Made by a program: the position numbers and the translations under genes. The notes under the pieces were generated by a model. That model made no database searches and was not told the DNA's origin. It was given only the letters and a program-made list of their open reading frames with translations. Positions 20,203 through 28,347 of a stretch of DNA of 64,000 bases are shown here, in pieces (position 1 is the stretch's first letter; every line of letters begins with the position of its first letter). Source of the stretch: Candidatus Loosdrechtia aerotolerans (GTDB lineage Bacteria > Planctomycetota > Brocadiia > Brocadiales > Brocadiaceae); NCBI GenBank assembly GCA_021646405.1, contig SOER01000009.1:20651-84650 (forward strand). Direction: 5' to 3'.

Positions 20203-20753
20203 CAATGTGTCACCCCGCAAATTTTACAATCGCCATTGTATTTCATCATATCCTGAGAGTTTTGAATTAGCTGCGCCCGGGAAGTTCTGGCCTGATAAGC
20301 ATCCTCAACCCATAACGACAGTTCTTCTTTTGAACATGGATAATCTCTGTATCGCGCATAACAATCAGACTCTCCTTTTGCCCAGTTCGCTTTCAATCGT
20401 GGGGGTAAATGAGCTGAATTTCCTTGGCTTGGTAAAAGGATTCCAATCAAGCCATTTGGAGTATATTGTCCCTGACGCAACGAACTCTTTATCTCCCAGT
20501 CAATGTATCGTCGGCTATGAGTGCAGCTTCCAATCAAAACAATGGTCACGGTACTGTCGCCAAGATATTTTTCCCTTATGCGCTGCATTACATAGTCGGT
20601 GTTAGTGCTGTTTATAAAGTCATCATTGTCGTTGGCTCCCAATACCTTGGGAATGAAGACGGTAGAGAATTCCTTGATAAAATCATCTACCTCGTTTCGA
20701 TCCCCTTTGTAGTGTGAAATAAAAACCTTCCTTTTATTTGTACTTGATATCAT
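20202..20753 (-). CDS. ThsB-like TIR protein (DUF1863 type), copy A
   Basis: 183 aa. Opens with KRKVFISHYKGDRNEV and carries STVTIVLIGSCTHSRRYIDW followed by EIKSSLRQGQ, the arrangement seen in the TIR-like DUF1863 family that includes Thoeris ThsB. The Glu after the conserved Trp is in the catalytic position. A C-terminal CKICG sits near the end. ATG 20753 is preferred over 20768 because GGAGGG lies 7 nt upstream and the stop of the previous gene overlaps this region. ThsB proteins sense phage and make a cyclic ADP-ribose signal. The same is inferred, not shown, here. Confidence 0.82.
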   Translation of the reverse strand: MISSTNKRKVFISHYKGDRNEVDDFIKEFSTVFIPKVLGANDNDDFINSTNTDYVMQRIREKYLGDSTVTIVLIGSCTHSRRYIDWEIKSSLRQGQYTPNGLIGILLPSQGNSAHLPPRLKANWAKGESDCYARYRDYPCSKEELSLWVEDAYQARTSRAQLIQNSQDMMKYNGDCKICGVTH

Positions 20754-20755
20754 TG

Positions 20756-21379
20756 TCAGTCCCTCCAATGTGTTTGTGCTTTGGTTCTATTATTTGAAAA
20801 GCTGTCCCGGCCATTTGTCGGCAAACATGTTTTACGCCGCTGAAATGCATCATGAATCCATTGGCGCAAATCATTTGGAGAAGCCGGCCAGGAATATATT
20901 TTGGCGAATCCGCATTCAATGTTGTCATTCAGCCGTGGAGGAATTGTATATGGGTTATAGACACTGCCATTTTCTGTATACTTCAAAACTGATGCATTCA
21001 TTCCGTATGGCAGTTGCGCCGAATAGATAGGGAGCAACAACCCCAACAATCCGGTTCTTGAATTATTTTTTGTATCACGAATACCTGACGCTATTTCCCA
21101 GTCCACATGCTTTCTGCGCCAAGTTCCTTGCCCGATAAGCACAAGAGTAACAGTGGCATCAGAAATAAAATCATCACGAATCAATTGACGGATACGATCT
21201 GTGGCCAAATAGGTGTTTATATCGCCATCGCCAACAGACTTTGAAACAAACCCGTCAAATTGCTCTCCCCATTGAGTTTCAAGATGCTTTTTGTAGTAAT
21301 CATCTGCATGATGAAAGCTGATGAACGTCTTATGCTTTGGTGTTACAGTGTTGTTGTAAAAGTTGTAAAAGCTCATCAA
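20756..21379 (-). CDS. ThsB-like TIR protein (DUF1863 type), copy B
   Basis: 207 aa. The pattern KHKTFISFHHADDYYKKHLE, then ATVTLVLIGQGTWRRKHVDW and EIASGIRDT, parallels copy A and ThsB, with Glu after the Trp again kept. Copies A and B are only moderately alike, so they are old paralogues rather than a fresh duplication; two sensors with different triggers would be one explanation. Its ATG overlaps the stop of the upstream TIR gene by 4 nt (ATGA), so the two are translationally coupled. Confidence 0.82.
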   Translation of the reverse strand: MMSFYNFYNNTVTPKHKTFISFHHADDYYKKHLETQWGEQFDGFVSKSVGDGDINTYLATDRIRQLIRDDFISDATVTLVLIGQGTWRRKHVDWEIASGIRDTKNNSRTGLLGLLLPIYSAQLPYGMNASVLKYTENGSVYNPYTIPPRLNDNIECGFAKIYSWPASPNDLRQWIHDAFQRRKTCLPTNGRDSFSNNRTKAQTHWRD

Positions 21380-21897
21380 TAACTCCTCTGACCAAGTGAT
21401 TTCATTACGGTAGATTCAAAGCTACGGGCGTTATTCACTGAAGCTGATCTTTGCGAGAAGTTCTCAAGCCCAATGCTTTTTTCGAGCAGTACAGACTGTC
21501 TTTTGTATTCCCTTGCAAAAACATCTATATCGCTATCAGACCGTAACCGAGGCCATTCGAGAAGGTATTCCGGCAATGTTTCTTGCCAGCTATAGGCGGA
21601 ACGATCTGGCAGAGGTGTAAAGCTCGAAATAACCCGGGGCATTTCTCGCGCAGTGCCTATTTCAAAAGGCACCCACCACGACCCCTTTGTGTTTTCTGTC
21701 ACAACAGCAAGTAGAGTGTCACATTTGCGCAGCCTGTCGACCAGTAATGGAGTGAGGCTGGATTTACCCCGATTATTTCCAAGCTCCTTATCCATATCAT
21801 CGATATAGCAGGTAATATCGTAGATACGGTTAAGCCGCCAGAATACCTTTTTGGCTAATTCATCATCTCTGGTTGTATGCGATATAAATATTGGCAT
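21376..21897 (-). CDS. Short TIR-domain protein
   Basis: 173 aa, essentially a lone TIR domain: MPIFISHTTRDDELAKKVFW, CYIDDMDKEL, then CDTLLAVVTENTKGSWWVPF followed by EIGTARE with a Glu in the usual catalytic position. The C-terminal 60 residues look helical. It differs from the two DUF1863-type neighbours and is closer to classical bacterial TIR domains. GGAG lies 8 nt before ATG 21897. It is the first TIR gene of the four in transcription order, 11 nt after the DUF2188 gene. Confidence 0.8.
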   Translation of the reverse strand: MPIFISHTTRDDELAKKVFWRLNRIYDITCYIDDMDKELGNNRGKSSLTPLLVDRLRKCDTLLAVVTENTKGSWWVPFEIGTAREMPRVISSFTPLPDRSAYSWQETLPEYLLEWPRLRSDSDIDVFAREYKRQSVLLEKSIGLENFSQRSASVNNARSFESTVMKSLGQRSY

Positions 21898-21908
21898 TGA
21901 ATCACTCC

Positions 21909-22142
21909 TTATTTTTTATCCTTAGGAGGGCACGGGTCGTTTCCGTAGCTGTTGCCAGCCCGGATCTTCCCGTTCTCGCCATGAATCTTGGTGTCCGACT
22001 TTTGATTTCTGGCGATGTTCTCCGCCGCTTCAATGGCCTGGGCCTGGGTGTGGGTAACCTTGGTCGCTTTGCTGTTGCCTTCGCCCTTGACCGCCCAGCC
22101 ATCGGGATGTTTTACAACGTGCTGATTTTTACCTTTAGCCAT
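21909..22142 (-). CDS. DUF2188 small protein
   Basis: 77 aa. NQHVVKHPDGWAVKGEGNSK at the start, then a helix (THTQAQAIEAAENIARNQ) and the closing GENGKIRAGNSYGNDPCPP are the hallmarks of DUF2188, a small domain often encoded with restriction or toxin genes; its function is unknown to me. GAGGCG lies before ATG 22142, and the gap to the hsdS stop is 2 nt. It may be a small accessory of the restriction or TIR module. Confidence 0.85.
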   Translation of the reverse strand: MAKGKNQHVVKHPDGWAVKGEGNSKATKVTHTQAQAIEAAENIARNQKSDTKIHGENGKIRAGNSYGNDPCPPKDKK

Positions 22143-22144
22143 GA

Positions 22145-23350
22145 TTACGCCTCCATGTATTGGTTAACGATTTCCGGTTTTACTCGCCACTCGCCGGTGA
22201 GCATTTTCTGCATCAGGCCACGTTTCTGGGTTTTGTATTTTTCAGATAAAGCCTTAAGGGCATCAATTTCCGCTGATATCAAACTGAAATACTCTGCAAG
22301 TGCCTTCTGTTCTTTGAATTCAATCTTTGGAAATCCGATCGCACAGAAATCGTCAAAGGATACGGTTTCTCTCACACTACCTTGAGCGCTCAGCTTTATT
22401 CGTTGCTTAGCCTCGTGAGAATTCAACCAATGCAGAAAGAGGTCGGTATTCAGCTCTGATGTTTTTTTAATCTCAAAAACGGTGTACATTGGGCTTAATA
22501 CGCCAAAATCCCAACCATCTAACCTTTGCGATCGAACCGACATTTATTCGTGATGGGTTGTATGCGTATTCTCCCTTAGAAACAATTTTGTAGTTCGATA
22601 GGTTGTCACTGGCGACCTGTCTATCGAACTGGTCTTCTGGACGCACAAAACCTTTCGAATTTGTAACACCCAAGACCTGGGTAATTGAAAGATCCCTGTT
22701 TCTCTTCGAGACTTCTTTCAGGAACTTTTTCAGCTTAATGCGTTCTGGAATATCTAAGGAGAGACGCTTTGAAAGCTGTGCTTCATAGAATTTTTGCTTC
22801 TTCGCTATGAGTTGTTCGGTTTTCTCGATGGCCTCATCCCAGGTGGACAGCAGATCGGCAATGGATTTTTGCTCGGGAAGCGGGGGGAGTTGGAAATCAT
22901 AGTTCTTCAAAAAAATAGCAGGAACACGCTTCTGGCCAGCTGTGCCAGTCATGTTAAGCTCGCCTGTTCCCCTAAAATGGTGAGTTCTGGTAAGGAGATG
23001 CAGATACTCACCCGTTATGCTTTTTTTAGGGCGGAGAACATGAAATTCGGTGCTACCATATCCACGATCATTTTTTAGTTCTGTACATAGGCAACTTTGT
23101 AGTTCTCAAAGCACGGAGTGATTTTGGCGACCAGAACATCTCCAGTTTCAAAGGATGTAAAACCTTTCTTCACATCAATGGCTTTTCGGATCTCTGCACC
23201 TTGAATAATCCCTGACTCGGATACAGCATTCATTGGAAGAAATGCCACCAAGGTGTCATCATCAACAGAATTTGAGCGAGGGTTTACCTGAGCAGCATCC
23301 TTTATTTTGGATGGCTTCCAGCCGTTTGGAACTTGAAGTGCTTTGCTCAT
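22145..23350 (-). pseudogene. hsdS: Type I restriction specificity subunit HsdS, two frameshifts
   Basis: HsdS supplies the target-recognition domains that choose the DNA sequence. The gene would encode about 400 aa with two TRDs and conserved helices (LPPLPEQKSIADLLSTWDEA). It is split over three frames. Piece 1 (23350-23075) ends KVAYVQN then TAA; removing one base's worth of shift in the run aactaaaaaatg restores VQNLKNDRGYGS. Piece 2 runs to about 22530; one surplus base in gcaaagg breaks NVGSIA-RLDGWDFG. Piece 3 ends at 22145. Both lesions fall at A runs, so they may be sequencing errors or phase-variable slippage rather than true inactivation. The start overlaps hsdM by 4 nt. Confidence 0.85.
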
Positions 23351-24915
23351 CGTTGAATCTCCCTGAGCTTCTCGGCCATTTTCACCCGCACCGCTGCCAG
23401 CTCTTTTTCCAGACCGTCAATCTCCACCTGCACTGCATCGATGTCGATTTCCTCTTCCTCCTCAAAGGTGTCCACATAGCGGGGAATATTGAGATTGAAG
23501 TCGTTTTCCTTGATCTCGGCGAACTCGGCCACGTGGGCGTATTTTTCTACTTCAGCACGGGCGGTGTAGGTCTCCATGATCTTGCCGATATGCGCTTCCG
23601 AGAGGGTGTTCATGTTTTTACCGGAGACAAACTCCCGGCTGGCATCGACAAAAAAGACGTTTTTGCATTCTTCACGGGCACCACCTTTTTCACGGGAGCG
23701 GTCAAAGACCAGAATCGCAACCGGAATGTTGGTGGTTGGGAACAGATTGCCCGGCAGGCCGATTACCGCATCCAGCAAATTTTCCTCAATTATTTTCTGG
23801 CGGATACGGCCTTCGGCAGCACCCCGGAACAACACGCCATGAGGAACCACCACGGCGACCCGGCCCTGCTTTTCAAGGGCGGTTTCCACCATGTGACTGA
23901 TAAATGCCCAGTCACCTTTGCTTTTAGGCGGAACACCGCGCCAGAAACGGTTGTATTGATCGCTCTCGGCATTTTCGGCCCCCCATTTATCCAGCGAGAA
24001 CGGCGGATTGGCCACCACGCAGTTGAATTTCATCAACCGGTCGTTTTCCACGAGCAGCGGGCTGTTCAGGGTGTCGCACCACTCAACCCGGGCACTGTCA
24101 AAGCTGTGCAGGAACATGTTCATGCGGCAGAGCGCCCATGTGCTGCCGTTGGACTCCTGGCCAAAAAGGGCAAAGTTGCGGTCGCCCACCTCTTTGGCTG
24201 CCTGAATCAAAAGACCGCCCGATCCGCAGGCCGGATCACAGATTCGGTCGCCCGGTTTAGGACCTGCCAGTTTGGCAACCAGCTTGGTTACCTTCAGCGG
24301 GGTAAAGAACTCTCCGGCCTTCTTTCCGGAGTCGGAGGCGAAGCGTTCAATCAGGTAGATGTAGGTGTTACCAATGACATCCCCGGAAACACGGCTCGGA
24401 CGCATATCGAGCTGGGGCTTGTGGAAATCTTCCAGCAGCTGTTTAAGACGGCGGTTACGGTCCTTGGTTTTCCCGAGGTTGGCCTCGCTGTTGAAGTCGA
24501 TATTGCGGAAGACCCCTTCGAGTTTGCTCTTGTTGTTCTCTTCAATATGGTCGAGCACAATATTGATCAACTCGCCGATGTTGGAGGCTGACCTGCGCTC
24601 ATACAGGCTGTGATAGGTAGCCGGGAACTCATCCAGAACCGTTTCTTCGCCGGTTTCGTCATTCTTTTCGGTGAGTTTCACCACCGGGAGAACAAAACGT
24701 TCACGCTCGAGCTTGCGACGGATACGAACATCATCATCACCATACTGTTTCTGATACTCCTCATAATGGTCCTGCCATACATCGGAGATGTACTTCAAAA
24801 ACAGCATCACAAGGATGTAGTCTTTGTACTGCGCCGGATCAACCACTCCCCGGAAGGTGTCACACGCCGCCCATGCCGCGTTGTTGATGTCTTTCTGATC
24901 AATCTTACTGCTCAT
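23347..24915 (-). CDS. hsdM: Type I restriction-modification methyltransferase subunit (HsdM)
   Basis: 522 aa N6-adenine methyltransferase subunit. N-terminal helical domain (AAWACDTFRGVVDPAQYKDY). SAM-binding motif DPACGSGG starts at residue 227 and catalytic NPPF lies at 303-306. A C-terminal coiled-coil (VEIDGLEKELAAVRVKMAEK) contacts HsdS. GGAG precedes ATG 24915, and the gap to the half-size hsdS upstream is 3 nt. The reading frame is intact and G+C is higher than in the flanking core genes, in line with acquisition. Confidence 0.96.
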   Translation of the reverse strand: MSSKIDQKDINNAAWAACDTFRGVVDPAQYKDYILVMLFLKYISDVWQDHYEEYQKQYGDDDVRIRRKLERERFVLPVVKLTEKNDETGEETVLDEFPATYHSLYERRSASNIGELINIVLDHIEENNKSKLEGVFRNIDFNSEANLGKTKDRNRRLKQLLEDFHKPQLDMRPSRVSGDVIGNTYIYLIERFASDSGKKAGEFFTPLKVTKLVAKLAGPKPGDRICDPACGSGGLLIQAAKEVGDRNFALFGQESNGSTWALCRMNMFLHSFDSARVEWCDTLNSPLLVENDRLMKFNCVVANPPFSLDKWGAENAESDQYNRFWRGVPPKSKGDWAFISHMVETALEKQGRVAVVVPHGVLFRGAAEGRIRQKIIEENLLDAVIGLPGNLFPTTNIPVAILVFDRSREKGGAREECKNVFFVDASREFVSGKNMNTLSEAHIGKIMETYTARAEVEKYAHVAEFAEIKENDFNLNIPRYVDTFEEEEEIDIDAVQVEIDGLEKELAAVRVKMAEKLREIQR

Positions 24916-24918
24916 GTT

Positions 24919-25497
24919 TTATTCTCCTTTTGCAAACTGCATTAGTATCGTTGAAATGTATTGTTCCCGCTTATCGGCCAGCGTATGAAGCAGGGTTTGT
25001 TCACGGGCAGACAGCGAGGCCAGTTCTACGATGTTTTTCTGTTTTTCCAAGCTTGGCAGCGCAACCTCCAGATCTTCAATCGCCTGCTTGCTGATCATTT
25101 TCTGAACCGTTCCCTTGGCTCTGCTGGTCAGGAAAACCTGCGCATCACGCTGGCTGATGTACCAGTTCAGATACTCAGGCAAAACCTTATCCGGCTTTGT
25201 CACCCGTATCCTTAATAAAGGAGCGGCAACAACAGCCTTGCCCGGATCTTCGAGAAGAACCGCTGCTGTGGTTATATGGCCACGAGACCTGAATACCAGA
25301 TCACCTTTCCGTGCAAGGTGATGCTCTTTCACGGCCTCCATGTTAATTTTGATCAGATCATCACAGCCGACAGTGTTGTCATCAAGAAGGTCCTTCATCT
25401 GAATAACTGCAACTCCGGCCCCTTCCGAGGCTTCGAGACGGGACCTGAATGAGTACCCCATCTGTACGGTTGCCAGTTTTTTTATTTTCATCTTCAT
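24919..25497 (-). CDS. Half-length HsdS-like protein (single target-recognition domain)
   Basis: 192 aa, about half a normal HsdS. The N-terminal part has a TRD-like VQMGYSFRSRLEASEGAG; the conserved region runs through HLARKGDLVFRSRGHITTAA, and the C-terminal helix ends with LPSLEKQKNIVELASLSARE. A complete HsdS needs two such halves, so this could dimerise, act as an accessory specificity protein, or be the remains of a full gene. It is the first gene of the operon, downstream of the promoter at 25537-25565, and 3 nt before hsdM. Confidence 0.8.
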   Translation of the reverse strand: MKMKIKKLATVQMGYSFRSRLEASEGAGVAVIQMKDLLDDNTVGCDDLIKINMEAVKEHHLARKGDLVFRSRGHITTAAVLLEDPGKAVVAAPLLRIRVTKPDKVLPEYLNWYISQRDAQVFLTSRAKGTVQKMISKQAIEDLEVALPSLEKQKNIVELASLSAREQTLLHTLADKREQYISTILMQFAKGE

Positions 25498-25536
25498 TCA
25501 CTCACTTTACAATATGCTGTAATGTTGTTTCTGCAT

Positions 25537-25565
25537 AATATATGAAATTTGACGCTGCCTGTCAA
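25537..25565 (-). promoter_or_regulatory. Sigma-70-type promoter of the restriction/TIR operon
   Basis: On the minus strand TTGACA (25565-25560) is followed after exactly 17 nt by TATATT (25542-25537), about 40 nt upstream of the half-size hsdS start. The -35 is perfect and the -10 has one mismatch. This fits a constitutive promoter for the whole 11-kb operon. Confidence 0.65.
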
Positions 25566-25827
25566 CCATGTTTTGCAAAAATATCGTTTCTGCACTTTAT
25601 ATCCCAAAAGCCCGAAGTGATCCGCTTCGCATCATGGCCGAGGACGTAATGGTACAGCCAAACGGTCCGGATCAAGTTGCTTGTCTTGACCGCCACCAGA
25701 ACCCGTCGGTACATGCTGCGCCCTTCGGGATTGAAACCTTCCAGCCGATCGATGGGCGGCAGAGGGGAAAAAGAAAATCCGCCTACCCAGAGAATCACTC
25801 TGGAGAGACGGGTTGTCTTTTTCAAAA
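25566..25827. other. Unassigned spacer between operon and att repeat
   Basis: Contains overlapping open frames on both strands without a convincing product. A minus-strand reading (GFNPEGRSMYRRVLVAVKTS...) could be a decayed mobile-element piece, but I cannot name it. Confidence 0.35.
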
Positions 25828-25860
25828 TGGTGGAGGCGGTGGGAGTTGAGCCCGCGTCCA
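25828..25860 (-). repeat. Duplicated tmRNA 3' end (att-like site, distal copy)
   Basis: Reads tggtggaggcggtgggagtt... and matches the 3' end of the tmRNA gene at 28071-28103 with three mismatches in about 32 bases. A second, partial tmRNA 3' end 2.2 kb away, with an integrase fragment between, is the classic mark of integration into ssrA. Confidence 0.85.
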
Positions 25861-26050
25861 TTTTTTATTAAGTATTTATATAAATACATCTTATAACTTT
25901 TCATACCCAAAAAATACCGTCACCAGACCGTCACCAAAAAGTATTTTACTCGTTGTAAAAATTGTGGGATAAAACACCTCATATCAGTATATCATATCAA
26001 GTAACCACAATTTAGTTGCATTCTTTTGTTTTGGATACTATAATAAAGCA

Positions 26051-26311
26051 ATGAGTAAAGCCGAAAAAACACTAAAACGTTTCTTATCGAAACCAAAAGA
26101 TTTTACCTATAGCGAGCTTAAGAAACTTTTAGCCGGTTTTGGATATGAAAACATTAGCACAGGTAAGACGGCGGGGTCAAGAGTGACCTTTATGAATCCT
26201 GAGACCAAACACATTATTAAACTTCATAAGCCTCATCCAGGACCTGAACTTAAACGATACCAATTAGATTATATAGAGGAAACGTTGCGAGACAAAGGAG
26301 TGATAGAATGA
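26051..26311 (+). CDS. hicA: HicA-family toxin (mRNA interferase)
   Basis: 86 aa. Has the double-stranded-RNA-binding-like HicA fold: DFTYSELKKLLAGFGYENIS, then TAGSRVTFMNPETKHIIKLH (with the conserved His in KLHKPHP). HicA cleaves mRNA and is neutralised by HicB. The stop overlaps the HicB start (ATGA). It is longer than the shortest HicA proteins (about 60 aa) because of an N-terminal helix. Confidence 0.85.
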   Translation: MSKAEKTLKRFLSKPKDFTYSELKKLLAGFGYENISTGKTAGSRVTFMNPETKHIIKLHKPHPGPELKRYQLDYIEETLRDKGVIE

Positions 26312-26649
26312 AGGATATTTTAACATATAAGGGGTTTATTGGATCTGTCCATTTCAGTGCTGAAGATAAGGTCTTTCATGGAAAGGTAGAAGGTATTGAT
26401 GACCTTATAACGTTTGAAGGCTCTACCGTAGATGAGCTTATAAACGCATTTCATGAAGAAGTAGATGACTATATCAGATTATGCAGGGAGCGAGGCAAAG
26501 AACCTTTGAAGTCATATAAAGGTAGTTTTAATGTCCGTATATCTCCAGAGCTTCATAAAAAGGCTGTGGAAAGAGCAAAGACATTAGGTATAACCCTAAA
26601 TAAACTTATCCAAAGGGCTGTGGAAAAAGAAACGATAGGGAAAGATTAA
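26308..26649 (+). CDS. hicB: HicB-family antitoxin
   Basis: 113 aa. The N-terminal half is a partially degraded RNase H fold (YKGFIGSVHFSAEDKVFHGK; DLITFEGSTVDELINAFHEE). The C-terminal half is a ribbon-helix-helix-type DNA-binding tail (KGSFNVRISPELHKKAVERA; LNKLIQRAVEKE). HicB both blocks HicA and represses the hicAB promoter. It overlaps hicA by 4 nt, so the pair is translationally coupled. Confidence 0.9.
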   Translation: MKDILTYKGFIGSVHFSAEDKVFHGKVEGIDDLITFEGSTVDELINAFHEEVDDYIRLCRERGKEPLKSYKGSFNVRISPELHKKAVERAKTLGITLNKLIQRAVEKETIGKD

Positions 26650-27087
26650 CTTTAAATCTTGCTTTTATAACTGACGTAAGTATTATATGAAATTTTTTCT
26701 TTTCTTTTCTTGAGAAAAGAATTCTTTTTCCCGAGGATGGGGGTACCCAGAATAATGGTGGTAGCGTCTAAAATCGACTATACGGGGCATCCGTTAAATA
26801 TCTCAACAAAATATATTTTTTTCCAGACAAAAAGAGTTTTTATTAAAAATTCCGGTGCTTTTCCAGAGGCATATATGGAAAAGCCTCATTTGTTACCACA
26901 CACAACCGTTTGATATAGTCTTTAAACCCTTTTGCCGGTAGTGGTACCACTGTAGATGTATGCCTGGAAAGGTTATAGAATAAGTTTACAGGCGATATCC
27001 TCATGAGAAAAATATTATTTCTGTAATCATGCTTTGGAACTGTTTGGTTAAGCTGAGCATTAATAAAAATACGGGAAGGAAATAATC
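26650..27087. other. No supported gene
   Basis: AT-rich spacer inside the tmRNA-adjacent segment; a 67-codon frame at 26710-26913 is poorly protein-like. I see no RNA gene or strong repeat. Confidence 0.4.
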
Positions 27088-27282
27088 GTGATTTTGCCCA
27101 ATAAGATAGATAATGTTATTTTTTCTCAACTAAGGGGTGAGTATGCACCAGGTCTAGGAGAAACTCAATATAACCTGGAAGCAGATGAAACAAAAGTGAG
27201 AAAATATCTTGGTACTTATTACCCGCGTAGTTTTGTTGAAGCTTATGAAACATTTCACGATTTGTGTAAAGTACATCTATAG
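27088..27282 (+). pseudogene. Truncated protein of unknown family (64 aa)
   Basis: GTG start with a good GGAAGGA at 27074-27080; product contains EADETKVRKYLGTYYPRSFV and EAYETFHDLC. The start region and composition look coding, but 64 aa seems too short and the frame stops abruptly. The 'KYLGTYYPRSF' text is reminiscent of the N-termini of some SAM-dependent methyltransferases; I do not trust that assignment. Confidence 0.35.
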
Positions 27283-27633
27283 TACTCCTCGGATGAAACC
27301 GAACACATTTGCCCACACCAGAATATAATTTTAAAACGTACTCTTTCCTATTCTGTTCGGTCTTATCTGTTGAATACTCTATACAGAACATCTGAGGAAG
27401 GCAGGAACGGCAGGAAGAGGAAATTGGTATGTAGCTGTCCTTAACCATAGATTTTCATCAGTTAGTTTTGCATATTTATCAATGTGTTCTGCAAAATTAG
27501 TAACTTTGAGTACCCCACTCCCGTCATGATGATTTGTTTCGACTATTACTTCCCTAACAGGAATTTTGGCTTTTTTAAATTCTTGCAATACTATCCATTG
27601 ACTGTATCGGCAACCTTTTCCGGTAGGGTGTTT
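27283..27633. other. Junction region with unidentified minus-strand frame
   Basis: A minus-strand frame 27588-27379 (MQEFKKAKIPVREVIVETNH...) has coding-like composition but matches nothing I know; it ends against the integrase fragment. The join near 27600 is probably where the integrase lost its N-terminal half. Confidence 0.35.
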
Positions 27634-28092
27634 ATGGAGAGGCGGAAGGGTAGGGATTCAAGGGATTTGGTTATACCCCTTCACCCTGAATTGACACCCT
27701 ATATAGCAGACCGTATAAAAAATAACCTTCCTGAAGCATACGTGCCTGTGAATAAAACAGGCAAGCACTATTCAGAAAATAGCCTCAGGAGGATATGGTA
27801 TGATATAAGGGAAAGAGTTGGGTTAGGTCCTTCGATTCGGCTTTATTATGCAACACGGCATAGTGTAGCTTCTCAGTTGGCTAACAGCGGTATACCTTTA
27901 CTCAATGTATCAAAACTACTGGGACATTCGTCAACAAAAATGGCCGAAAAATATTACATTCATACCGATGCCGGAAGGCTAAAAACAGACATCGTAAACC
28001 TATCGCTAAAAGATCAAACCGTCACCAGCCAAAAAAGATGTTTTGTAAGTATTGCAAAACCAAATAATTATGGTGGAGGCGGCGGGAATTGA
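27634..28092 (+). pseudogene. Tyrosine recombinase (phage integrase), C-terminal part only
   Basis: Catalytic-domain segment with RDLVIPLHPEL, then YATRHSVASQLANSGIPLL, LLGHSSTKMAEKYYIHTDA (the H/W box and the Tyr nucleophile region). The open frame extends upstream to 27484, but residues before about 50 are not integrase-like, and the N-terminal arm/core-binding domains and first catalytic Arg are absent. The 3' end runs into the tmRNA 3' end, typical of integrases that target ssrA. It is probably inactive, so the segment is likely immobile. Confidence 0.8.
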
Positions 28093-28103
28093 ACCCGCGT
28101 CCC
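28071..28103 (-). repeat. tmRNA 3' end att-like site, proximal copy
   Basis: Functional 3' end of tmRNA (tggtggaggcggcgggaatt on the plus strand), paired with the near-copy at 25828-25860. The two direct repeats enclose hicAB and the integrase fragment. Confidence 0.85.
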
Positions 28104-28302
28104 TAGATATTTCAGCATAGGCTTCTACGTATATAGTCTGTTTTTTGCATCTCGTTATCCGGAACTCCAGCAGACAGGATTTCCAATAACCAGTCCCGTT
28201 TAAAGATTCATTCAATTCCCACCGAACGAAGGAATTAAACTAACCTGCTTGTCATCATTTAATTAACCTCGCAGGTAAGGTTAATTAAATGTGGCTGTTT
28301 TA

Positions 28303-28347
28303 TTAAGCAGCCATTGCCATTGGTTGTTTGGCAGTTAAATTGTTTGC
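28303..28347 (-). other. tmRNA tag-peptide reading frame
   Basis: GCA at 28347-28345 to stop UAA at 28305-28303, encoding ANNLTAKQPMAMAA. This places the resume codon within the tmRNA and supports its assignment. Confidence 0.93.

Noticed and set aside
25562..25910. Overlapping frames on both strands next to the att repeat
   Set aside because: They run across the tmRNA-derived repeat and lack homology.
26710..26913. 67-aa plus-strand frame
   Set aside because: No ribosome-binding site and an unlikely composition.
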